This document shows positions 21,649 through 27,422 of a stretch of 27,422 bases of DNA, in pieces (the stretch's first letter is position 1; every line of letters starts with the position of its first letter). This DNA is from Acidobacteriota bacterium (GTDB taxonomy: Bacteria; Acidobacteriota; Vicinamibacteria; Vicinamibacterales; CAVVIG01). The DNA lies in contig JACPZV010000071.1 of assembly GCA_016195295.1 (NCBI GenBank), positions 1 to 27,422 of the forward strand, in the 5' to 3' direction. The notes under the pieces are model-generated. The model made no database searches, was not told where the DNA came from, and was given only the letters and a program-made list of their open reading frames with translations. A program made the translations under genes and the position numbers.

Positions 21649-22944
21649 TCAGTGTTTCGTTCCAGCCATCTGACGTGCGCGCCAGGAGGCGGGCAGCGTG
21701 CACCGTCCTTCCTGGATGTGCGCCTCGTATTCGTGACGGAAATGCTTGAGCGTCGTCAGGACCGGCGTGACGGCGGCGTCGCCGAACGCGCACAGCGTCT
21801 TACCGGCGATGTTGTTCGCGACGCTCGTCAGCAGATCGAGGTCCCGCATCTGCCCTTCGCCGCGTTCGATGCGGCGCAGGATCTGGTGCAGCCAGTCGGT
21901 CCCCTCGCGGCACGGAGTGCACTTGCCGCACGACTCGTGACGGTAGAAGCGCAGCAGGTTTTCGGCGAGCCACACCATGCACGTCGTGTCATCCAGCACG
22001 ACGATGGCCGCCGAGCCGAGGAGCGAGCCGGCTTTCTGAATGCCGTCGAAGCTCGCCTGCGTGTCGAGCTGATCCGGCATCAGAATCGGGACCGACGATC
22101 CGCCAGGAATGACGGCTTTCAGGGTGTGCCCGTCGGGCACGCCTCCCGCGAAGCCTTCGATGAGCTCGCGGAGCGTGATGCGCATCGACGCCTCGTAGAC
22201 GCCGGGGCGCTTCACGTGTCCGCTCACGCAGTACAGCTTCGGGCCGCCGTTCTTCTCGGGGCCGAGCGCCGCGTACCACTGCGGCCCCTTCGCGACGATG
22301 AGGGGGACGTTGCAGAGGGTCTCGACGTTGTTGACGGCCGTCGGTCTGTTGTAGAGCCCGACGACCGCCGGGAACGGCGGCTTGTTGCGCGGCTGCGCGC
22401 GCTTGCCTTCGAGCGATTCGAGGAGCGCGGTCTCTTCTCCCGCCTCGTACGCGCCCGCGCCGCGGTGGACGTACACGTCGCAGTCGAAACCCGAACCGAG
22501 GATGTTCTTGCCGAGGAAGCCGCGCGCGTACGCCTCGTCTATGGCGTGCTCGAGCACGTGCTGCACGTGGAGAAACTCGCCGCGGATATAGATGTAGGCG
22601 ATCTTCGCGCCGATCGCGTAGCAGCCGATCGCGCATCCTTCGATCAAGAGATGCGGATTGCGCTCCATCAGCAGGTGATCTTTAAAAGTGCCGGGCTCGC
22701 TTTCGTCCGCGTTGCAGGCGATGTAGCGCGGCTCGATCTTCTTGTCCACGAACTGCCACTTCATCCCGGTCGGAAAGCCCGCGCCGCCGCGGCCACGCAG
22801 CCCGGACGCCTTGACCATCTCGATGATCTGGTCCGGCTCCTTTGTCAGCGCGAGCTTCAGCGCGTCGTAGCCCTCGTGCTGGAGATAGAAGTCCAGCGTG
22901 AAGGCCTTCGGCTCGCGCACGTACCTGGTCAGAATCGGATCCAT
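21649..22944 (-). CDS. nuoF: NADH-quinone oxidoreductase subunit F
   Basis: NuoF binds NADH and FMN and carries the N3 4Fe-4S cluster, the entry point for electrons. From the chosen start it has 431 residues, with the glycine-rich LRGRGGAGFPTGMKW near 49-63, a second nucleotide-contact region (ACNADESEPGTFKD), and the cluster ligands ESCGKCTPCREG (Cys339, 342, 345) plus Cys385. I chose the ATG at 22944; a GTG 33 nt upstream lies inside the repeat between nuoE and nuoF. The C-terminus is intact. Confidence 0.96.
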   Translation of the reverse strand: MDPILTRYVREPKAFTLDFYLQHEGYDALKLALTKEPDQIIEMVKASGLRGRGGAGFPTGMKWQFVDKKIEPRYIACNADESEPGTFKDHLLMERNPHLLIEGCAIGCYAIGAKIAYIYIRGEFLHVQHVLEHAIDEAYARGFLGKNILGSGFDCDVYVHRGAGAYEAGEETALLESLEGKRAQPRNKPPFPAVVGLYNRPTAVNNVETLCNVPLIVAKGPQWYAALGPEKNGGPKLYCVSGHVKRPGVYEASMRITLRELIEGFAGGVPDGHTLKAVIPGGSSVPILMPDQLDTQASFDGIQKAGSLLGSAAIVVLDDTTCMVWLAENLLRFYRHESCGKCTPCREGTDWLHQILRRIERGEGQMRDLDLLTSVANNIAGKTLCAFGDAAVTPVLTTLKHFRHEYEAHIQEGRCTLPASWRARQMAGTKH

Positions 22945-22964
22945 ATCAGCGACAGCCGCCGTAA

Positions 22965-23059
22965 GAAATGCAACCACGAAAACACGAAAACACGAAGAAG
23001 AGGAGAGGGGTACGCGTACATTTCCTTTTCGTGCCCTCGTGGCTTCGTGGTTGCATTTC
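22965..23059. repeat. CACGAA palindrome between nuoE and nuoF
   Basis: GAAATGCAACCACGAA (22965-22980) is perfectly complementary to TTCGTGGTTGCATTTC (23044-23059), a 16-bp arm, and the interior repeats ACACGAA and CTTTTCGTG-like units. It would form a strong hairpin on either strand. Confidence 0.85.
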
Positions 23060-23061
23060 CG

Positions 23062-23667
23062 TCAGCCCTTCCGTTCCACCACGTGATGACACCCGCTCAA
23101 CGCCGCGTCGCCGCGCGCGCGGAGATCGTCGATCAACTTCCCGACATCCTCGGGCTTCTGGCACTCGTGCCACGCGTCGTTCACCATCACGACCGGCGCG
23201 CGGTCGCACGCGCCGAGACACTCCACTTCGAGCAGCGTGAACGTGCGGGTCGGATCGGTTTCGCCCGGTTTGATCCCGAGTCTCTCGACGAGCGATTCGG
23301 TGACGCGCTCGGCGCCGTTCACCGCGCACGGCAACGTGCGGCAGACCTGCAGCACGAACGTCCCCACCGGCCGCGTGTAGAACATCGTGTAGAACGACAC
23401 GACGTCCTCGACGTCCGCGCGCGTGATGCCGAGCAGCTCCGCGACGTGGCGAATCGCGTTCGCCGTGATGTACCCCTCCTGGTCCTGCGCAAGGTAGAGC
23501 GCGGGCAACACGGCCGACCGCCTTCGATCCGGCGGATACCGCGTGACGATCTCATCGAAGCGCGCACGGTTCTCCGGCGTGTACACGAACGCCGGCCCCT
23601 CGTCTTCGAGCGCGCGCGACGACTTATGGAAGGCGGCGCCGTACGCCATCTGCGGATGAAAACTCAC
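23062..23667 (-). CDS. nuoE: NADH-quinone oxidoreductase subunit E
   Basis: NuoE is the 24-kDa-type subunit with the N1a 2Fe-2S cluster and partners NuoF. The thioredoxin-like fold carries the expected ligands: Cys109 and Cys114 (VCRTLPC) and Cys150 and Cys154 (ECLGAC). A conserved DVEDVVSFYTMFYTRPVG precedes them. The 201 residues are a little longer than usual because of a loose N-terminus. Its ATG overlaps the nuoD stop by 4 nt, indicating coupling. The perfect hairpin downstream separates it from nuoF. Confidence 0.95.
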   Translation of the reverse strand: MSFHPQMAYGAAFHKSSRALEDEGPAFVYTPENRARFDEIVTRYPPDRRRSAVLPALYLAQDQEGYITANAIRHVAELLGITRADVEDVVSFYTMFYTRPVGTFVLQVCRTLPCAVNGAERVTESLVERLGIKPGETDPTRTFTLLEVECLGACDRAPVVMVNDAWHECQKPEDVGKLIDDLRARGDAALSGCHHVVERKG

Positions 23668-24845
23668 CGGTCCACGTCTCCCATCACGACGTCAATCGAT
23701 CCGATCACGGCGATGACGTCCGCAATCAGTCCGCCGACGATCATTTTCTCGAGCGCCTGGCACGCCAGCAGCGACGGCGCGCGCGCCTTGACGCGCCACG
23801 GCCGGTTCGTCCCGTCCGAGACGACGTAGAAGCCGTGCTCGCCGCGCGGCCCTTCGATGGGCACGTAGGCCTCGCCGGCCGGCACCGTGAAGCCCTGCGA
23901 GTAGATCAGGAAGTGCTGAATCAGCGCTTCCATCTCGGTGTACACGCGATCCTTGGGCGGCGGCGTGATGCGCGGATCGTCTATCGCAAAGACGCCGACC
24001 GGCGCAATCCGATCGAGCGCCTGCCGGCAGATCTTCACGCTCTCCTTCATCTCCGCGATGCGCACGAGATAGCGCGCGTAGACATCGCCGGCCGTTTGTG
24101 TCGGCACGGCGAAGTCGTACGTTTCGTAGCCGAGATACGGAAAATACTTCCGCACGTCGTAGTCGAGGCCCGTCGCGCGCGCAATGGGTCCCACGAGGCC
24201 GTACGCGACCGCGTCGTCTCGTGACATCACGCCGACGCCCTGCGTGCGCTTGAGATAGATCGCGTTCTTCGTCAGCAGATCCTCGTACTCGTCGAGCTTC
24301 GGCAGGAACCGATCGAGAAACGCGCGCACCGCGTCGTGGAAGCCGCGCGGCAGATCCTCGCGCAGTCCCCCGACGCGCAGGTAGCTTGGAAACATCCGAA
24401 AGCCCGCCAGCATCTCGTTGAGGTTGAGCAGCAGCTCGCGCTCGCGGAAGCAGTAGAGCATCACCGACACGGCGCCCACTTCCATGCCGTGCGTCCCCAA
24501 CCAGACCAGATGACTGTTGATGCGCTGCAGCTCCGCGATGAGCACGCGGATGTTGCGCACGCGCTCGGGCACCTCGACGCCCAGCAACTGCTCGACCGAC
24601 AGGCAGTACGCGAGGCTATTGGACTGCGCGCTCAGGTAGTCCATGCGCTCGACGAGCGGGATCACTTGCTGCCACTTCTTCTGCTCGATCGTCTTCTCGA
24701 TGCCGGTGTGGAGGTAGCCGATCGTCGGCGCCGCGGACAGCACGGTCTCGCCATCGAGCTCCAGCACGATCCGCAGCACGCCGTGCGTGCTGGGGTGCTG
24801 GGGCCCCATGTTGACGGTCATGATTTCCGTCTTGATGTCGGGCAT
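23664..24845 (-). CDS. nuoD: NADH-quinone oxidoreductase subunit D
   Basis: NuoD is the 49-kDa-type subunit that lines the quinone site with NuoB and NuoH. The 393-residue protein has the signature NMGPQHPSTHGVLR at residues 12-25, YLHTGIEKTIEQKKW near 45-59, and the conserved RPWRVKARAPSLLACQAL and IAVIGSIDVVMGDVDR end. The start at 24845 is the only one that keeps the signature near the N-terminus. It is separated from nuoC by the gmhA-like gene, and a small ACCACGGAG hairpin lies just upstream. Confidence 0.97.
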   Translation of the reverse strand: MPDIKTEIMTVNMGPQHPSTHGVLRIVLELDGETVLSAAPTIGYLHTGIEKTIEQKKWQQVIPLVERMDYLSAQSNSLAYCLSVEQLLGVEVPERVRNIRVLIAELQRINSHLVWLGTHGMEVGAVSVMLYCFRERELLLNLNEMLAGFRMFPSYLRVGGLREDLPRGFHDAVRAFLDRFLPKLDEYEDLLTKNAIYLKRTQGVGVMSRDDAVAYGLVGPIARATGLDYDVRKYFPYLGYETYDFAVPTQTAGDVYARYLVRIAEMKESVKICRQALDRIAPVGVFAIDDPRITPPPKDRVYTEMEALIQHFLIYSQGFTVPAGEAYVPIEGPRGEHGFYVVSDGTNRPWRVKARAPSLLACQALEKMIVGGLIADVIAVIGSIDVVMGDVDR

Positions 24846-24859
24846 CGTCAGAAAATATC

Positions 24860-24884
24860 AACCACGGAGATGTCCTCTGTGGTT
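24860..24884. repeat. Minimal ACCACGGAG hairpin between gmhA-like gene and nuoD
   Basis: AACCAC (24860-24865) with GAG (24867-24869) pairs with CTC (24875-24877) and GTGGTT (24879-24884). It resembles a single-unit version of the CACGGAG palindromes found in the other gaps. Confidence 0.5.
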
Positions 24885-24891
24885 CAAATCG

Positions 24892-25470
24892 TCAGTCCGC
24901 AAGGTCCCTCTCCACGAGGTCGCAAATCACGTGCAACAACGTCCGGTGCACTTCCTGAATGCGCGCGGTCGACGCGGACGGCACGTTGACGTGAATCGCC
25001 GCGGCGCGCCCGACGGCGCCGCCGTCCCGGCCCGTGAGCGCGATCGTCCGCAGACCGCGCGCCTTCGCCGCGTCGAGCGCCGCCACCACGTTGGTCGAGG
25101 CCCCGCTCGTGCTGATGCCCAGCGCGACGTCACCCGGCCGGCCGAGCGCTTCGATTTGGCGGACGAACACGCGGTCGAAGCTGTAGTCGTTGCCGACGCT
25201 CGTCAGGATGCTGGTGTCCGTCGTCAGCGCGATCGCGGCCAGCGCGGCACGCTCGCGCTGGAAGCGGCCGACGAATTCCGCGGCGACGTGCTGCGCGTCC
25301 GCCGCGCTGCCGCCATTGCCGAAGAGCAGCAGCTTGCCGCCGCCGCGAAGCGCGTCGATCACGGCGGCGGCGGCGGCCAGCACCGGCGCCGGATTCTGTC
25401 GCGCGCGCTCGTGGAGCGCGACGGTCTCGGCCAGCGCCGCGTCGAACAGCGCGCGAGGGTCATTGCTCAC
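24892..25470 (-). CDS. gmhA: SIS-domain sedoheptulose-7-phosphate isomerase (GmhA-like)
   Basis: GmhA converts sedoheptulose 7-phosphate to D-glycero-manno-heptose 7-phosphate, the first step toward ADP-heptose for LPS inner core. The 192-residue protein has the SIS-domain motif [17 protein letters not shown] (residues 50-66), [25 protein letters not shown] and [15 protein letters not shown]. His61, Glu65, Gln172 and His180 match the residues that form the metal/catalytic site in known GmhA proteins. Its start overlaps the nuoC end by 11 nt, so it is embedded in the nuo operon between nuoC and nuoD. This is a very unusual place. DiaA-like or other sugar isomerases of the same family are alternatives. 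Confidence 0.88.
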   Translation of the reverse strand: MSNDPRALFDAALAETVALHERARQNPAPVLAAAAAVIDALRGGGKLLLFGNGGSAADAQHVAAEFVGRFQRERAALAAIALTTDTSILTSVGNDYSFDRVFVRQIEALGRPGDVALGISTSGASTNVVAALDAAKARGLRTIALTGRDGGAVGRAAAIHVNVPSASTARIQEVHRTLLHVICDLVERDLAD

Positions 25471-26008
25471 GGGACAACCGATCCTTCGCGACGTTGGCGC
25501 GGAATTCCTCCACGGTCATCTGGAGCGCTTCCTCCGCGCGCGGCTTTAGTTGAATCTGCACCGGGTAATCCTTGCGCAGGGGGTAGCCTTCCCAATCCTC
25601 CGGCATCAGCAGCCGGCGCGGATCGGGATGGCCGTCGAACACAATGCCGAACAGATCCCACACTTCGCGTTCGAGCCAGTTCGCTGCCGGCCACTCGCGG
25701 CTCGCTGTCGCGACGTGCGCGTCGTCGCCCCGCAGACGCACCTTGACGCGCAGGCGCAGGCGATGGGCGATCGCCACGAGGACGTAGACGAGCTCGAAGC
25801 GCGGCGCGCGCGGCCAGAGGTCCACCGCGGTCAATTCCGCGAGGAAGGTGAACGCCAGGTCGGGCCGCGTGCGCAGCGCGCGCAGGACCGCCGGCGCCTC
25901 GTCTCGCGAGACGTAGATCGTCGTCTGGCGATCGAGGCTCGGCGCGCGTTCGATCCGCGCACCGGGAACCGCGTCCTGAAGCGATGCGACGAGCGCCTCG
26001 GGATCCAT
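25460..26008 (-). CDS. nuoC: NADH-quinone oxidoreductase subunit C
   Basis: NuoC is the 30-kDa-type subunit of the peripheral arm. The 182-residue protein has the hallmark [20 protein letters not shown], then [19 protein letters not shown] near residues 110-150. It is a separate polypeptide, not fused to NuoD as in E. coli. Its ATG directly follows the nuoB stop codon without spacer. The 3' end overlaps the gmhA-like gene by 11 nt. Confidence 0.96.
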   Translation of the reverse strand: MDPEALVASLQDAVPGARIERAPSLDRQTTIYVSRDEAPAVLRALRTRPDLAFTFLAELTAVDLWPRAPRFELVYVLVAIAHRLRLRVKVRLRGDDAHVATASREWPAANWLEREVWDLFGIVFDGHPDPRRLLMPEDWEGYPLRKDYPVQIQLKPRAEEALQMTVEEFRANVAKDRLSREQ

Positions 26009-26473
26009 CTACGCGAGTTTCTGCTGCGCAATCTTCCGCTGGAGCTGGACGATGCCGTAGATGAGGGATTCGGGACGGGGCGGACAGCCGGGAACGTACA
26101 CGTCAACCGGTACGATTTGATCGACGCCTTGCACGAGGGCGTAGTTGTCGAAGACGCCGCCGATCGACGCGCACGCGCCCATCGAAATCACCCATTTGGG
26201 CTCGGGCATCTGATCGTAGATGCGGCGCAGCGCCGGTGCCATCTTGCGCGACAAGCGGCCGGCGACGATCATCAAGTCCGACTGGCGTGGGCTGCCGCGG
26301 AACACTTCGGCGCCAAAGCGGGCGATGTCGTAGCGCGAGCAGCTCATCGCCATCATCTCGATCGCGCAGCACGCGAGGCCGAAGGTGACCGGCCAGATCG
26401 ACGACCGCCGCGCCCATTGCACCATCTTCTCGACGCTGGTCGTCAGCACGGGAATTTCCGATTCAAGGCCCAT
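26009..26473 (-). CDS. nuoB: NADH-quinone oxidoreductase subunit B
   Basis: NuoB carries the terminal N2 4Fe-4S cluster next to the quinone. The 154-residue protein has the expected ligands: Cys35-Cys36 ([11 protein letters not shown]), Cys101 (MGACAS) and Cys130 (VPGCPPRP). The strongly conserved blocks [15 protein letters not shown] and [14 protein letters not shown] are present. The stretch MSCSRYD has Cys45 where many homologues have threonine, a minor oddity. It is directly followed by nuoC. Confidence 0.97.
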   Translation of the reverse strand: MGLESEIPVLTTSVEKMVQWARRSSIWPVTFGLACCAIEMMAMSCSRYDIARFGAEVFRGSPRQSDLMIVAGRLSRKMAPALRRIYDQMPEPKWVISMGACASIGGVFDNYALVQGVDQIVPVDVYVPGCPPRPESLIYGIVQLQRKIAQQKLA

Positions 26474-26474
26474 A

Positions 26475-26556
26475 GAAGCTGTCAGCTCTCAGTTTTCAGT
26501 TCTTAGTTCTCAGTTTTCAGTTTCAGCCCTCAGCCCTTCACCCTCAGCCCTCGCGC
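26475..26556. repeat. CAGTTTT and CAGCCCT direct repeats between nuoA and nuoB
   Basis: The run reads as repeated (T)CTCAGTTTTCAGTTC-type units and then (T)CAGCCCTCAGCCCTTC-type units. It fills the nuoA-nuoB gap and extends into the 3' end of nuoA, where it encodes the last residues (ARGLRVKG). Unlike the other gaps, the units lie only in direct orientation. Confidence 0.7.
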
Positions 26557-26925
26557 GCTCGACGTCTTTTCGTTTCCCCAGTCGAGCGCGCCCTTGCGCC
26601 AGACGTACACGTAGCCGGCCAGCAGCAGCGCCATGAAGAGCACGACTTGCACGAAGCCGTTCCAGCCGAGGTCGCGCAGCGCCATCGCCCACGGATAGAG
26701 GAACGCGACCTCGACGTCGAAGAGCAGGAAGATCATCGCCACGAGGTAGAACTTCACCGACTGGCGCTCGCGCGCGTCGCCGACGGCGGGCATGCCGCAC
26801 TCGTACGGCGCCGATTTTTCCGCCGTGGGCTTCCGCGGGCCGAGCACGCTGGACAGCACGACCGAGATCAGCGCGAACCCGGCGCCGAGCGCGATCATGA
26901 TGAAGATGGAAAGCCAGCCTTGCAT
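26530..26925 (-). CDS. nuoA: NADH-quinone oxidoreductase subunit A
   Basis: NuoA is a three-helix membrane subunit next to NuoJ and NuoH. The 131-residue protein starts MQGWLSIFIMIALGAGF and has the signature KSAPYECGMPAVGDARERQS, then VKFYLVAMIFLLFDVEVAFL. I chose the ATG at 26925, because a longer frame starting at 27072 reads heptamer repeats. The last eight or so residues come from CAGCCCT repeat DNA. It is the first gene of the operon. No convincing promoter was seen; the 212-nt gap to the divergent glycosyltransferase is mostly repeats. Confidence 0.94.
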   Translation of the reverse strand: MQGWLSIFIMIALGAGFALISVVLSSVLGPRKPTAEKSAPYECGMPAVGDARERQSVKFYLVAMIFLLFDVEVAFLYPWAMALRDLGWNGFVQVVLFMALLLAGYVYVWRKGALDWGNEKTSSARGLRVKG

Positions 26926-26995
26926 GGGTGGTGAGTCTCTGCGCGCCTGGCTTGTGAACGATTTCCCAAACCGACGGTTCATGCTAACACAGGGA

Positions 26996-27066
26996 TGGTC
27001 GTTGGTCATTGGTCGTTGGTCATTGGTCGTTGGTCGTTGGTCGTTGGTCCGAATGGTCGTTGGTCG
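26996..27066. repeat. GGTCGTT heptamer array
   Basis: GGTCGTT and GGTCATT units follow one another with a strict 7-nt period from 26996 to about 27049, with one break (CCGAAT) and another unit after it. Confidence 0.85.
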
Positions 27067-27099
27067 CAGCACGCAGGCGGCGCTTGACTCGCGGACGCG

Positions 27100-27137
27100 A
27101 CTAACGACTAATGACTAACGACCAACGACTCACGACT
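27100..27137. repeat. Inverted heptamer array (AACGACY)
   Basis: TAACGACTAATGACTAACG and ACCAACGACTCACGACTA are reverse-complement versions of the units at 26996-27066, so the two arrays form a large imperfect palindrome. The array ends at the glycosyltransferase ATG (27138). Confidence 0.8.
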
Positions 27138-27422
27138 ATGCGCCTCGCGTGGTTCTCTCCGCTCCCGCCCGTCCGATCCGGCATCGCGACCGATAACGCC
27201 GACCTGCTCGCCGTCCTCGACCGCGACTTCGCCATCGATCGGTTCGTCGACCGATCCGTGGGGACGGGAGTCGGTGTGTCCCGTCGGCCGACTCCCGTCC
27301 CCACGCACGTGTCCAGCCGGCCGACTCCCGTCCCCGCGCGGACGTTCGATGCCTACGATTTTGTCTGGAAGCAGCGGCGCGCGCCGTACGACCTCGTCGT
27401 GTATCAGCTCGGGAACTCGCCG
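27138..27422 (+). CDS. GT4-type glycosyltransferase, N-terminal part (cut by window edge)
   Basis: The open frame runs from the ATG at 27138 to the window end (95 codons). It reads MRLAWFSPLPPVRSGIA, then ADLLAVLDRDFAIDRFVD, and later FVWKQRRAPYDLVVYQLGNSP. This is typical of the N-terminal Rossmann domain of GT-B (GT4) glycosyltransferases that build cell-surface sugars. Residues about 41-67 are encoded by an 18-bp-arm palindrome plus a third half-copy and read as arginine/proline/threonine-rich sequence (GVGVSRRPTPVPT). I expect them to be absent from homologues. The gene is divergent from nuoA, and the ATG sits directly after the heptamer array, so its ribosome site is not obvious. Confidence 0.75.
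   Translation, partial: MRLAWFSPLPPVRSGIATDNADLLAVLDRDFAIDRFVDRSVGTGVGVSRRPTPVPTHVSSRPTPVPARTFDAYDFVWKQRRAPYDLVVYQLGNSP
27257..27337. repeat. GGGGACGGGAGTCGG palindrome inside the glycosyltransferase
   Basis: CGTGGGGACGGGAGTCGG (27257-27274) is perfectly complementary to CCGACTCCCGTCCCCACG (27288-27305), with a 13-nt loop. A third copy of the right arm starts at 27321 (CCGACTCCCGTCCCC), 33 nt after the second. All of this is in frame. Confidence 0.9.

Noticed and set aside
20311..23829. Very long plus-strand open frame (1172 codons) antisense to nuoJ-nuoE
   Set aside because: Its translation is rich in R, H, E and D with no domain pattern and covers several real genes on the other strand. 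It is a GC-driven shadow.
26925..27072. N-terminal extension of nuoA
   Set aside because: The extra 49 residues are read from heptamer repeats and unlike any NuoA.
26996..27137. Possible CRISPR array
   Set aside because: Units are 7 nt long without unique spacers, and no cas genes are nearby. It is a minisatellite.

Overview
The window is high-GC bacterial chromosome. Oar-like TonB receptors with a carboxypeptidase-regulatory-like N-terminus, PQQ-dehydrogenase and Uma2 remnants, an NTT-type transporter fused to HEAT repeats, and many intergenic oligomer repeats together suggest an environmental Acidobacteriota, perhaps a Vicinamibacteria-like lineage. This is inference: there is no rRNA or other phylogenetic marker here.

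Layout. (1) 1-4906: a Uma2 remnant, purH (-), a divergent cold-shock gene (+) whose leader carries an intrinsic-terminator hairpin, two uncharacterised genes (-) and selA (+). (2) 4907-9244: a 1221-residue NTT-type transporter/HEAT/cyclic-nucleotide-binding-like protein (-), then truncated VapC-like and PQQ-dehydrogenase pieces joined head to head. (3) 9245-14070: an Oar-like TonB receptor (-) broken by one frameshift, with a good sigma70-type promoter and a long leader. A patch of gene fragments follows, then a divergent regulatory pair (XRE/S24 repressor-like and a ribbon-helix-helix-like protein) with two operator-like palindromes. (4) 14212-26925: a long complex I operon on the minus strand, transcribed right to left: nuoA, B, C, a gmhA-like isomerase, D, E, F, H, J, K, L, M, N. 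nuoG and nuoI are absent from their usual places (between F and H, and between H and J). (5) 27138-27422: the start of a GT4-type glycosyltransferase (+), cut by the window edge.

The most striking property is the density and variety of short repeats. Most untranslated gaps in the nuo operon hold either an imperfect palindrome built of repeated oligomers (CACGAAG-type or CACGGAG-type) or a run of short direct repeats. Other families lie inside reading frames without breaking them: purH, selA, the transporter/HEAT gene, nuoN, nuoM, nuoL and the glycosyltransferase. One palindromic family occurs twice in opposite orientations, and one copy has a second repeat element inserted in a hairpin loop. 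I regard this repeat layer, together with the loss or relocation of nuoG and nuoI at repeat-filled junctions, as the most interesting feature of the window.
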